DNA of 64,000 nt from Puniceicoccus vermicola (GTDB lineage Bacteria > Verrucomicrobiota > Verrucomicrobiia > Opitutales > Puniceicoccaceae). The position numbers and the translations under genes are program-made. The notes under the pieces are model-generated. The model did no database searches, had not been told where the DNA came from, and worked only from the letters and a program-made list of their open reading frames with translations. Shown here piece by piece: positions 26,808-35,614 of the stretch. The stretch is from contig NZ_JACHVA010000127.1 in the NCBI RefSeq assembly GCF_014230055.1, positions 169,574-233,573 on the forward strand, written 5' to 3'. The number at the start of each line of letters is the position of its first letter. Within the stretch, counting starts at the first letter, position 1.

Positions 26808-28643
26808 TCAGAATTTCGGGAATTCTTTTCCGGGGTTGTAATGTTTCCATAGGATTTCCGAGCTGACTCCCTCATCGTTCGTTAATGATTGATAGAGGAT
26901 CGACTCGGTTCGTTCACGAGCTCTCTGGTCATCAAAAAAGAAGGACTCAAAGTCTTCTACGCTCATGCTTCGGTCATTCGCTCTCATCGTATCCGCCTCT
27001 TGCTGGTGCAAACGGAACCACGAGCGCTTCATGCCCACTTCGGGAATATCCAGGAAATCTCTCAACCGTTGGACGAACTCGTCGTAGGTGATACTCCCGT
27101 CTAAATAGAGCTTTCGCTGTCCGGTATAGACCGACTCAAACCCACCAGACAGCTTCATCCCCAAGACCCAATCTTTCGGGCGGCCTTCGATAATCGGGGT
27201 AAACGGTGCCATAGTTTCCGTAGCCTTCGAACCGATAATCGCGGGCAACCAGCGAGCTCGCAAAGTCATCTCTTCGTTGATCGGCTGAGAGGTGATGAAT
27301 TTCAAGAAATCCAAGGCCCAATCGAAATTCTTACTCGCCTTGTTGATTGCTAAAGGGACCCCGGCATTTGCATCCGCCGCAGAAAACCTGTTAGGCAAAT
27401 AATCCTCCCAACGCTCGCCTTCGCTGGGAAATGGAGCCGGCCGAATTACGACATTGAAGCGATCCTCCGGCTTATCTCGATTCGCGGCACCAAACAGAAT
27501 CCCCGCCGCATCCCATCCACCGGATGAAATCGCCGCCGCATTTCCGAGAACAAATCTCCGTTGCGCTTGCTCGCGGTCGAGTCCGACGTAACCCGTGGGG
27601 TAGTATTTGGTAAAAATCTTGCCGAGCTCGAACGCCTGATAGATTGCGGGTTCATCAAAATTCCAGACATTCCCTTCATACCATCCGGCGACACTTTCCA
27701 GAGTGGACAAATTCACGGAGGAAGGCACCATTTTGACTCGGTCTGCAAAATGGGAAAAGAACACATTTTGATAGTAATTAGTCAAGTCGGTCGCGTTGTA
27801 CTTACTCCCTGAAACCGGGACTAATGTATCAATTCCCATTTTTCTCGAATACGCATTCACGGCTTCGCAAAAGAGAATCAATTGCCCCAAGGTCTCTGGT
27901 GGTTCCTCCGAATCCAACCAAGAATAAAGGCGATCATTCTCAGGTAGAAAACCACGAACTTCGCCGTTTTCTTCCCGAATCCAACAATTCTGAAGCCATT
28001 CCGGTTGAGGATCACTGGCCAGCCCCTCTAGGATCATTTCCTTGGCTGCCTTGACAAACGTCATGTTGTAAAAGATCCTCATGGAACCAAATGAAGCGAT
28101 CGGCACCGCATAATAGTCATCAAGCTGCTCGTCATATCCACCAGCCATACCATCGACAAAAGTGTCCTTCCACGGAGCTTTCGCGAGATACTCTGCAAGC
28201 TGAGGGTCCAGATCACTACTGAGGTTTTGAATATTATTGTAGGGATTCGGTTCGGTCACATATGAACCCAAGGCCGCAAAAAACTTGGCCACCGCATTCC
28301 CCTTGATCAACTCGGTTTTCCCTTTGGCTGCGATATCCGGGGCGGTTCCACTGATCAAGTGGACATTCATAAACTGAGAATAGACTTTCTCCGTTATCCC
28401 CGTTTGTTCCACTTGAATCCCTGCCTCCCGAACGTGAGGAAGTTCATTGTATTGGTCGATAGCCCACTGCAATCCTTCCCGAAACCCCGGCTCAAGCTGC
28501 CAGTGAGCGACGAGAACCTGCCGTTTGCCGGAACCTCCCTCTCCTTCCCCTTTCGGAAGAAGCAGAAAACGACCGGCACTGAAGATATAGGCGACCACCA
28601 AAACGATGACCGAAATGTACGATAATTTGAATTTTCCTTTCAT
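26808..28643 (-). CDS. Large membrane-anchored ABC transporter solute-binding protein
   Basis: Family 1 extracellular solute-binding protein feeding the two permeases. At 611 residues it is much larger than the usual ~420. It has an N-terminal hydrophobic segment (about 7-30) with no lipobox, so it is anchored or exported rather than a lipoprotein. Recognisable elements are WALQPGF-like HWQLEPGF near the start, GTAPDIAAKG, the AAISSGGWDAAG segment and PLAINKASKNFDWALDFLKF. The ATG was chosen because GGGGAG lies eight bases upstream; a GTG eight codons earlier would also work and nearly touches the preceding gene. The ligand is probably an oligosaccharide, an inference from size and operon only. 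Confidence 0.88.
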   Translation of the reverse strand: MKGKFKLSYISVIVLVVAYIFSAGRFLLLPKGEGEGGSGKRQVLVAHWQLEPGFREGLQWAIDQYNELPHVREAGIQVEQTGITEKVYSQFMNVHLISGTAPDIAAKGKTELIKGNAVAKFFAALGSYVTEPNPYNNIQNLSSDLDPQLAEYLAKAPWKDTFVDGMAGGYDEQLDDYYAVPIASFGSMRIFYNMTFVKAAKEMILEGLASDPQPEWLQNCWIREENGEVRGFLPENDRLYSWLDSEEPPETLGQLILFCEAVNAYSRKMGIDTLVPVSGSKYNATDLTNYYQNVFFSHFADRVKMVPSSVNLSTLESVAGWYEGNVWNFDEPAIYQAFELGKIFTKYYPTGYVGLDREQAQRRFVLGNAAAISSGGWDAAGILFGAANRDKPEDRFNVVIRPAPFPSEGERWEDYLPNRFSAADANAGVPLAINKASKNFDWALDFLKFITSQPINEEMTLRARWLPAIIGSKATETMAPFTPIIEGRPKDWVLGMKLSGGFESVYTGQRKLYLDGSITYDEFVQRLRDFLDIPEVGMKRSWFRLHQQEADTMRANDRSMSVEDFESFFFDDQRARERTESILYQSLTNDEGVSSEILWKHYNPGKEFPKF

Positions 28644-28656
28644 TTCAGAACTCCCC

Positions 28657-29643
28657 TTATACCTCACCGTAAGCCGTCAACTCCGGGATCTCGATTTCGA
28701 GTTCCGGATTCTGCTCTGCCAGCTTTATCAGTTCTTCGCGCGCTATCCAACGGTACCGGCTACGAGGATATTTGGTAACAATCGTTGTATAATAAGTGAC
28801 CGCATCCTCAGTTAGACCCAAGTGAGTCGCCAACTGACTCATTTGCCAGATATAGACGTCCTCTTTCGATTCCACCGCAAAGCCCTTTGCGTAGGCTAAT
28901 TGCATCGCCTCCAAGGCAGCTTCCTCATCACCCAGATAGAATCTCTCGATATCTCCGACAAACTGCCAGCCCACATTCGCATAAGGAGCATCGGGATCCT
29001 CCTCAAAGTAAGAACGAACGATGTTCACTGCCTCTTGATAACCCTCTTGATTCAAATCATCTATATAAGTCTGCGCGAGACGAAGAATGGCACGACTACC
29101 CAGATCGGTTCCGGGCACCGCTTCCGCCACTTTCAAATAATACTCCCGTGCCACTTCAGCATTCTTCGGGTCATCGGCAAAATCCTTCACCTCCGCGATC
29201 CGGCCCAGATTCAAATAACAGCGATTCCGTACCGCTTCATCCTCGGTCGTAATCGCTACTTCCTCGAAGAGATCACTAGCCTCCTGAACGAACTCTGGAG
29301 TCGAAGGGCTACGATGCCAGGCCGAAATCCCAAGAGCATAGGCGAGCTCGACCCACTCGGGGTCAGACGGACTCATTCCTTCAACAGCGGTAGTTAAATC
29401 ATCATAAGCCTCTTCGAAGTCGAAGATCGAAAGAGCCTGAAGCCCTTGTTCTGCCGCCGATTCCGACGAACTCTCGTTTCCACATCCGGAAACGAGTGAC
29501 AAGGAGAGCAAGCCCAGCGACGAGAGAAAACATCCACGGAGCACAGGCAAAGACAGCTTGGACTTTAAACTGCCCTTCGATTTTTCAAGAAGAACGGAGC
29601 CCAAGTCTCTACAAGAGGAAGGCGGCGGGGGGAGGGGGATCAT
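28657..29643 (-). CDS. TPR lipoprotein heading the ABC transporter operon
   Basis: Exported protein of 328 residues with a lipobox LVSGC (Cys54) after a hydrophobic stretch, then helical repeats of TPR/Sel1-like type (for example AYALGISAWH, RCYLNLGRIAEV, AILRLAQTYIDDL, WQFVGDIERFYLG). The leader of 53 residues is longer than usual, so the true start may be internal, but no better ATG exists. It is the first gene of the operon, 13 bases before the solute-binding protein gene. A scaffold or outer-membrane-side helper for substrate delivery is a reasonable guess only. Confidence 0.8.
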   Translation of the reverse strand: MIPLPPPPSSCRDLGSVLLEKSKGSLKSKLSLPVLRGCFLSSLGLLSLSLVSGCGNESSSESAAEQGLQALSIFDFEEAYDDLTTAVEGMSPSDPEWVELAYALGISAWHRSPSTPEFVQEASDLFEEVAITTEDEAVRNRCYLNLGRIAEVKDFADDPKNAEVAREYYLKVAEAVPGTDLGSRAILRLAQTYIDDLNQEGYQEAVNIVRSYFEEDPDAPYANVGWQFVGDIERFYLGDEEAALEAMQLAYAKGFAVESKEDVYIWQMSQLATHLGLTEDAVTYYTTIVTKYPRSRYRWIAREELIKLAEQNPELEIEIPELTAYGEV

Positions 29644-29764
29644 TAGATTCGTTAATGTGAAAAGGATAAAAGGTTAAGATTAGGAACTGCTAACCACATG
29701 TCCACAGAAAGATTCGAAAATCTTTGAACGAAACAAGGGTTTTCTGACAAAAAGTTTAATACAT

Positions 29765-30754
29765 ATGTTGAAAGTGTCCGATTTGTCCGCTGGTTTCGAG
29801 ACCGAGACGGGGTTTCTTGAAGCCGTCGATCGGGTGTCATTTCGCGTCGACGACAAAGAATCACTGGGAATTGTCGGCGAATCCGGGTGCGGGAAGAGTG
29901 TTACCGCTCACAGCATTCTCGGCCTCCTCCCCCAGCCTTCCGGAAAAATCACCGGAGGGACGATCAGCCTCAACGGCAAAGAGCTTGCCACGCTCGGAGA
30001 GAAAAAACTGCGAGAAATCCGCGGGCGGGAGGTCGGCATGATCTTTCAGGAACCGATGACAGCGTTAAATCCTGTCCATCCCATTGGACGCCAGATCGCC
30101 GAATGCCTGCGGACTCATGGAATGGGCAAAAAACGGCAAAACCGTGATCGAGCTCTGGAACTTTTACAGAAAGTGGGGATCCCCTCCCCCGAACAACGCC
30201 TGAAAGAATATCCTCATCAACTATCGGGAGGGATGCGCCAACGGATCGTCATCGCAATGGCTCTGGCCTGCCATCCTCACCTCCTGATCGCAGACGAACC
30301 AACCACAGCCCTCGACGTAACCACCCAGGCCCAGATTCTCGAGCTGCTTGCCGAGCTTAAGGAATCCCTTTCCATGGCCTTGATCCTGATCACCCACGAC
30401 CTTGGCGTGATTGCCGAAACCTGCGACCGGGTGGTCGTCATGTACGCGGGGCGGGTGGTCGAGTCCGCTCCGGTTCGGGAGATCTTTGCCAATCCACTTC
30501 ACCGCTATACCGCAGGGCTACTTCGCTCAATTCCCTCCCTGGAAACGGTTCCCAAGACACGACTCTCTACCATCCCGGGCCGAGTCCCCGGGCTCGCAGA
30601 ACTTCCGGTCGGCGCCCGATTTGCCCCGCGTTCCGATCACCCGCAGATTGACGACTATCTCCAATCCGAAGACTTCCACTCCAAGCGACCCGATCTGATC
30701 GAGGCCGCTCCGGGCCACTGGGTCGAGGATTGCGATTACGTGAGGACAGACTGA
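29765..30754 (+). CDS. Peptide-type ABC transporter ATPase, DppD/OppD-like
   Basis: 329 residues with Walker A GESGCGKS (38-45), Q-loop [13 protein letters not shown], signature [15 protein letters not shown], Walker [13 protein letters not shown] and the switch [11 protein letters not shown]. The C-terminal oligopeptide-transporter extension is present ([14 protein letters not shown] to GHWVEDCDY), but the usual cysteine cluster that binds iron-sulfur in this tail is largely missing ([12 protein letters not shown] where GCRFxPRCP is expected). It forms a pair with the next gene, overlapping by one base (TGATG). No permease or binding-protein genes adjoin. Confidence 0.9.
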   Translation: MLKVSDLSAGFETETGFLEAVDRVSFRVDDKESLGIVGESGCGKSVTAHSILGLLPQPSGKITGGTISLNGKELATLGEKKLREIRGREVGMIFQEPMTALNPVHPIGRQIAECLRTHGMGKKRQNRDRALELLQKVGIPSPEQRLKEYPHQLSGGMRQRIVIAMALACHPHLLIADEPTTALDVTTQAQILELLAELKESLSMALILITHDLGVIAETCDRVVVMYAGRVVESAPVREIFANPLHRYTAGLLRSIPSLETVPKTRLSTIPGRVPGLAELPVGARFAPRSDHPQIDDYLQSEDFHSKRPDLIEAAPGHWVEDCDYVRTD

Positions 30755-31761
30755 TGAAAACCGGTATTCAGATCCGCGACCTGCAGGTCCACTTCCCTCT
30801 CCGCGGTGGGCTAATTCCCCGCGTCCAAAAGGTTTGCCGGGCCGTTGATGGCCTTTCGCTCGAAATCCGTCCTGGCCAGACTCTTGGAATCGTTGGAGAG
30901 TCCGGATGCGGAAAAACCACGCTGGGCAAAGCCGTCTGCCGCCTCGTTCGTCCGACTGGAGGACAGGTCCTCCTCGACGGAGAAGATGTTCTTTCCCTCC
31001 GGCGAAAAGACCTCCTTCGCTATCGTCGGCAGGTTCAGATGATCTTCCAAGATCCCGCCGAATCCCTGAATCCCCGGCAAACCGTGGGGCAGATCCTCGA
31101 GGAGCCTCTGGTCATCCACAAGCTGGGCAAGAGCAGTGAACGAAAAGGCCAAGTCCGTAAGATCCTCGATGAGGTCGGCCTGCCCGCCTCGGCCGTCGAT
31201 CGCTATCCCTTCGAGTTCTCCGGAGGACAACGTCAGCGGATCGGGATTGCCCGCGCGTTAGTACTCCGCCCTTCCCTGATTATCTGCGACGAGGCCGTCT
31301 CCGCACTCGATGTTTCCGTCCAGAGCCAGATTCTCAACCTGCTCCTCGATTTGCAGAAGGATCACGGTTTCGCCTATCTCTTTATCTCGCATGACCTTGC
31401 CGTGGTTCGCCATGTTGCCGACCGAATTGCAGTTATGTATTTGGGTAAAGTCGTCGAGGAAGCCCCCCGCGAAAAGCTTTTCGCCTCGCCACTCCACGCC
31501 TACACGAAGGCCCTCATCTCCGCGATTCCCCAAGCCGATCCAACTGCTCAGCGCCAAAGAATCATTCTGGAAGGTGATGTGCCCTCTCCCATCGATCCAC
31601 CGCCAGGATGCGCCTTTGCCTGGAGGACCTATCTGCCCTGCACAGAAGAGCAGGCCCGACAGCCGGGGAAGTTCATCGAGGCGGAACCCGACCACTGGGT
31701 AGAGGCTCATCCGGGCACGATCGAAGATTTCTCCACTCGTTTCGGCACCGCACGCACCTGA
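30754..31761 (+). CDS. Peptide-type ABC transporter ATPase, DppF/OppF-like
   Basis: Second ATPase of the pair, 335 residues from the chosen start. Walker A GESGCGKTT, Q-loop IFQDPAESLNPRQ, signature FSGGQRQRIGIARAL, Walker B IICDEAVSALDVS and switch FISHDLAVVRH are intact. The tail HAYTKALISAIPQ and PPGCAFAWRTYLPC keeps two of the usual cysteines. The ATG overlapping the upstream stop was preferred to a start eight codons earlier. Together with the preceding gene it would power an Opp/Dpp-type importer whose membrane subunits must be encoded elsewhere. Confidence 0.9.
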   Translation: MKTGIQIRDLQVHFPLRGGLIPRVQKVCRAVDGLSLEIRPGQTLGIVGESGCGKTTLGKAVCRLVRPTGGQVLLDGEDVLSLRRKDLLRYRRQVQMIFQDPAESLNPRQTVGQILEEPLVIHKLGKSSERKGQVRKILDEVGLPASAVDRYPFEFSGGQRQRIGIARALVLRPSLIICDEAVSALDVSVQSQILNLLLDLQKDHGFAYLFISHDLAVVRHVADRIAVMYLGKVVEEAPREKLFASPLHAYTKALISAIPQADPTAQRQRIILEGDVPSPIDPPPGCAFAWRTYLPCTEEQARQPGKFIEAEPDHWVEAHPGTIEDFSTRFGTART

Positions 31762-31842
31762 CCTTTTCCATTCAACACTTAATTAAACTTGGACCCGACT
31801 TGCTCCATCAATAAAACGGAGCAAAAATAAACCAATCTACCA

Positions 31843-32550
31843 ATGGCATTTTCAAAAGAATACTCTTCCTATTCGATGGACCGAGCTGACGGCAACGTCC
31901 GAGCCCGGTTCATCCGGCGCGTCTACGGGCACCTCGCAGCGGCAATCGTCGCATTCGCCCTGATCGAGGCCTTTATCCTGCAGCTGGAAATTACCCGCAC
32001 GCTGTCCGCCAAAGTTCTCCAAGCGCCCATGGGATGGCTCCTCGTCCTCGGAGGATTCATGATTGTAGGATTCATGGGCCGCCGACTCGCTTCCTCCCAG
32101 TCCCGCCAGATGCAATACGCGGGCCTCGGTCTCTACATTGTTGCCGAAGCAATCATTTTCGCCCCCCTCCTGCTTTTGGCCAACGCATACGCCGGTGGAG
32201 GCGTCATTCTTCAGGCGGCAATCATGACCGGACTCCTTTTCGCAGGACTGACCGCTACCGTCTTCATCACCCGTAAGGACTTTTCCTTTCTCGGGAGCAT
32301 TCTGACGATTGGTGGGTTTGTCGCTATTGGGCTGATCGTCTGTGCGACGCTATTCGGATTCAGTCTAGGCCTCTGGTTTTCGGTGGGCATGATCCTGTTC
32401 GCCGGAGCTGCTATCCTCTACGACACCTCCAACATCCTCCATCATTACCACGAAGAACAATATGTGGGAGCCTCGCTCGAGTTGTTTGCTTCAGTCGCCC
32501 TGCTCTTCTGGTACGTCCTCCAGCTTCTACTTTCTCTCTCAAGCGACTAA
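31843..32550 (+). CDS. Bax inhibitor-1 / YccA-family membrane protein
   Basis: 235 residues with about seven membrane spans, typical of the BI-1 (TMBIM) family of calcium-leak or proton-sensitive channels and membrane protein quality-control factors. The N terminus MDRADGNVRARFIRRVYGHL, the mid-protein LYDTSNI (a hallmark D in the sixth span) and the C-terminal YVGASLELFASVALLFW match the family. Located between the DppF-like gene and a small methyltransferase gene, with ~80 and ~170 base gaps, so probably transcribed alone. Confidence 0.9.
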   Translation: MAFSKEYSSYSMDRADGNVRARFIRRVYGHLAAAIVAFALIEAFILQLEITRTLSAKVLQAPMGWLLVLGGFMIVGFMGRRLASSQSRQMQYAGLGLYIVAEAIIFAPLLLLANAYAGGGVILQAAIMTGLLFAGLTATVFITRKDFSFLGSILTIGGFVAIGLIVCATLFGFSLGLWFSVGMILFAGAAILYDTSNILHHYHEEQYVGASLELFASVALLFWYVLQLLLSLSSD

Positions 32551-32723
32551 AACCACCCGAACGGGATATTTTTGCCAGAAGCCGGACGGAAAAATCGCGG
32601 ACGACTCCGATTTTCTCTTCTGGCCCGGACAATTACCTACGCCGAGTTATTGAAATTTCTTCGAAGCTGTCCGATATTGGAACACTCCATCCCTCTGGAC
32701 CTCCTTCCGAAGAAATCAGATCA

Positions 32724-33332
32724 ATGAGCGCATCCGAGACAATCGCCTCACCCGCGATCCCCCTCTATCGGCAGGCGCAGGAATGGCTCCTTCCGGCACT
32801 TCAGCCCGGTGCGGCCTACGCGGTCGATGCCACATGCGGCAACGGGCACGATACTCTTTTCCTCTGCAACGCCCTCGGAAGCGACCAGTCCGTTATTGGC
32901 TTTGATCTCCAATCAGAAGCCATTGAGAGCACCCGAGAGCGCCTTCGGAAACACCATTTTCACCCGATCCTGCTGCGAGAGAATCATTCGCAGCTCGAGG
33001 AGGCGCTAGATCGCAACTCAATCGGATCTATTCAAGCCGCAATCTTTAATCTGGGTTATCTTCCCGGGGGAGACCATTCGCTCACGACCCAGCCCCCGTC
33101 TACTCTTCTAGCGATTCAAGCCATCCTCAGCCGCGCAACATCTCACTTTCGCCTATCAATCGTGGCCTATCGTGGCCATCCCGGAGGTCTCGAAGAAGCC
33201 AGCCAAATCCGGAATTTTTTGAGAAATCTGCCCAGTGACCGATTCACCTTCGTGCAAAAGGAGGGGCAAAACCACGAAACCGGTCCCATTTTCCTCGGTA
33301 TCGGCCCTCATGAAAGCAATCCAACCAATTAA
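32724..33332 (+). CDS. mnmM: MnmM/YtqB-like SAM-dependent tRNA methyltransferase
   Basis: 202-residue class I methyltransferase of the PF06962 family. YtqB (MnmM) of Firmicutes methylates the 5-aminomethyl group of wobble uridine in tRNA; the same chemistry is inferred here. The defining motifs are present: VDATCGNGHDTLFLC near 35, FNLGYLPGGDHS in the centre and VAYRGHPGGLEEA later. The last residues PTN end five bases before the TonB-type operon begins, so weak co-transcription with it is possible. Confidence 0.8.
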   Translation: MSASETIASPAIPLYRQAQEWLLPALQPGAAYAVDATCGNGHDTLFLCNALGSDQSVIGFDLQSEAIESTRERLRKHHFHPILLRENHSQLEEALDRNSIGSIQAAIFNLGYLPGGDHSLTTQPPSTLLAIQAILSRATSHFRLSIVAYRGHPGGLEEASQIRNFLRNLPSDRFTFVQKEGQNHETGPIFLGIGPHESNPTN

Positions 33333-33337
33333 GACCT

Positions 33338-34369
33338 ATGAATCACTCAAACCACACAAAGTCTCGCCGAAAATTCTCCTGCATTTTCCTTCTTTCGCTT
33401 CTCCTCTTACCTGTGGAAGGCCTTTACTCTCAGGAGGTTGAATGGCAATCAGTCAGCCACCCCCAAATGTTGCTGTTTATTCCTTCGGGTTGGGAGATTC
33501 AGACAACTCCCGATAGCAGCGACATCGAAGCGACTAGCCCTTTAACTGGTGAGCAGGACGATTTTCAAGAGTTCCTTCTGGTCCAGGTCGACACCGTCGA
33601 AAGCGATGAGTCGTTAAACCAATTCGCCGATAGCTTCATCGACGAGTTATCCGAAAATGTGGAAGACTTTCAGCAGACCCAGCGAGAACCCTCCGAATTT
33701 GGAGATAATTCCGGTTTAAAAATTGATGCGACCGCCGAGATCGACGGGGAAAAGATCTACCTGCGAATTTTCCTGACCCAGCAAGAGAATCGCATCTACG
33801 TCTCTCAATTCCGCAGCAATCGTAAAGATATGGACGGGATGGAGCCGTTAATGGATCAAATCCTCGCGGGCATACACCCGTACGAGACACTTGTGGGGCA
33901 GTCCTACTACAACAATCTCTTCGTTATTCAGTTTCCCCAGGACTGGTCCGTTAAAGAAGGACTTCCCGGCACCCACGTGGCAGGCATTAGTCCCCAGACA
34001 GATCCGAAAGATCCCTTCCGAGACCGATTCACCGTGGGATCCCAACCGTTGAAAGAGGGGATGACCTACGACAAATATGTCGACAAAAACTTCGATACAT
34101 TGCTGTCACAGCTTCCGGGAGCTCAGAAAATTAACGAAGGTACCCGAACCGTGGCAGGAGTCGAAGCTCGGGAGCTCGAACTATTTCATCGCGCTGGAGG
34201 CCAGAAGACCTTCCTCCGTATCGTCATGGTAGAGAAATCAGGACGGATCTTCACCTTGTTCTGCGCCGGCATGAACCCCGATTACGAGAATTTTAGACCG
34301 ACCTTCGACAAGATCCTAAATAGCTTTGCATCCCCCACGCCTCCTAGTAATGTTGCGACCAATCCATGA
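33338..34369 (+). CDS. Exported protein with two DcrB/PsbP-like domains
   Basis: 343 residues with a signal peptide (about 1-31) and two consecutive copies of the same alpha/beta sandwich pattern. The first begins MLLFIPSGWEI, the second NLFVIQFPQDWSV, each followed by a strand-rich segment and a closing helix (MDQILAGIHPY; FDKILNSFASP). This resembles DcrB/PsbP (DUF1795-like) exported proteins. First gene of an eight-gene set linked by overlaps; its stop overlaps the next start as ATGA. Role in the TonB complex is not known, and TonB2-type operons described elsewhere lack it. Confidence 0.65.
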   Translation: MNHSNHTKSRRKFSCIFLLSLLLLPVEGLYSQEVEWQSVSHPQMLLFIPSGWEIQTTPDSSDIEATSPLTGEQDDFQEFLLVQVDTVESDESLNQFADSFIDELSENVEDFQQTQREPSEFGDNSGLKIDATAEIDGEKIYLRIFLTQQENRIYVSQFRSNRKDMDGMEPLMDQILAGIHPYETLVGQSYYNNLFVIQFPQDWSVKEGLPGTHVAGISPQTDPKDPFRDRFTVGSQPLKEGMTYDKYVDKNFDTLLSQLPGAQKINEGTRTVAGVEARELELFHRAGGQKTFLRIVMVEKSGRIFTLFCAGMNPDYENFRPTFDKILNSFASPTPPSNVATNP

Positions 34370-34860
34370 CCGGACTGCTCCGCACATCTCTCTTCTTTTT
34401 CCTCCCCATTTTCGCTGGCCTCTTTGTATATCATACATGGAGAGGCCAGCAGCCCTCTCCTGCTGAACAAAGGCAAATATTCGGCGAGGATCATGCGGAC
34501 GTGCTCAGCGCAATCCGGTCGACAGCAGAAACCTATTTGAAAGAGGGAGAAACAGGTCGGCTTGAGCTGCCTTCGGAATTATCCGTTCAAGGAGTCATCC
34601 TCGCCGAAGTCGTCACAGACTCTGTCCCTGAGCTCACCTTAATCGAAGCTTCTCTTCTCAGTTCGGGAACGTGGACCCTCACTCCAGAACCGCGCACCGA
34701 TGTCTCCTACGCCTCAAATTTCCGCTTTCTCCTGAAACCGACCACCGGGGAGGACAAAGTCCACGTAATTCTTTACGAGGACACCGTTTATCAACCCGAC
34801 GGCAATCCCTCCCGATTGAACGTCTACCTCAAGGAAGAGACTCAAGAGAACCATGGATAA
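34366..34860 (+). CDS. Unknown N-terminally anchored protein of the TonB-type operon
   Basis: 164 residues: one membrane span (about 5-24, LFFFLPIFAGLFVYH) and then a hydrophilic, acidic periplasmic part ending in a beta-rich stretch (FRFLLKPTTGEDKVHVILYE). I recognise no family. It overlaps both neighbours (four bases upstream, eight bases downstream), so it is clearly translated as part of this operon. There is no lipobox and no coiled coil. Confidence 0.7.
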   Translation: MTGLLRTSLFFFLPIFAGLFVYHTWRGQQPSPAEQRQIFGEDHADVLSAIRSTAETYLKEGETGRLELPSELSVQGVILAEVVTDSVPELTLIEASLLSSGTWTLTPEPRTDVSYASNFRFLLKPTTGEDKVHVILYEDTVYQPDGNPSRLNVYLKEETQENHG

Positions 34861-35614
34861 ACGTCCGATTTTCCGGAGTTTTTTTAAGCACTGGACGATC
34901 GCAGCGTTGATCGTCGTAAACCTGTCGGAGGCCACCCCCGTCAGCCTCAGCAGTGAAAGCATGAGCGGTTTCACCGAAGCCATTCAGCTCGAAGAGCAGC
35001 TTTCCAACGAATCGAGACAGTGGGATCGACAGAAGCGCATTCTGGAGAACGAAATTCAGGTCCTCCAAACCGAATTGGAAGAAACTCAGCGGCGCATCGA
35101 GTCCATCCAGTCGGAGAAAACCGAGGCTCGGGAGCGTAGGGAAGAACTTCTGCAGCGGCTGGAGGAGGAGCAGGAACTCTCCAGCGGCCTCCGGCGAATC
35201 GCCGACAAACTATCAGCCCCCAGCCTAACTCTGATCGAGAACCTCCCGAATTGGTCTGTTGTCTGGAAAGAAGAAGAGCAAGCCATCGAGGAAACCTCAT
35301 CGCCTATTGGGCTCCTCCGTTTCTTGCAAGAGGTCCAAGCCGAAAATTCGCAAATCAATGTTCGTTCCCTGGAAGTCACCGACCCTGAATCCGGCGAAGC
35401 CTACCGCGTCGATCTCCTTACGGTGGGCTTGGGAGCCGCTCTATTTGCTTCGGAGAACGGTCAATTCGGAGGCCATTTCATTGACAATCGAGGAGAATGG
35501 ACCCCTCAAATCTCACCGGAATATTCAGGAGCCATTCGCAGAGCCATCCTTCAGGAAAAAGGCACCGCCGAGCCGAGCCTCCTCAACCTTCCCATTTCTC
35601 TCAGCGGACAATGA
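34853..35614 (+). CDS. DUF3450-like periplasmic coiled-coil protein of a TtpC-type TonB system
   Basis: 253 residues: signal peptide (about 1-28), a long charged coiled coil (about 40-110, rich in E/R/Q with IQSEKTEARERREELLQR) and a compact C-terminal domain with FLQEVQAENSQI, VGLGAALFASENG and GGHFIDNRGEW. This is the layout of DUF3450 proteins, which in Vibrio and Shewanella precede ttpC-exbB-exbD-tonB. Here the order is identical. It overlaps the next gene at ATGATGA. Thought to support the ExbB-like complex in the periplasm; no enzymatic role is expected. Confidence 0.8.
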   Translation: MDKRPIFRSFFKHWTIAALIVVNLSEATPVSLSSESMSGFTEAIQLEEQLSNESRQWDRQKRILENEIQVLQTELEETQRRIESIQSEKTEARERREELLQRLEEEQELSSGLRRIADKLSAPSLTLIENLPNWSVVWKEEEQAIEETSSPIGLLRFLQEVQAENSQINVRSLEVTDPESGEAYRVDLLTVGLGAALFASENGQFGGHFIDNRGEWTPQISPEYSGAIRRAILQEKGTAEPSLLNLPISLSGQ

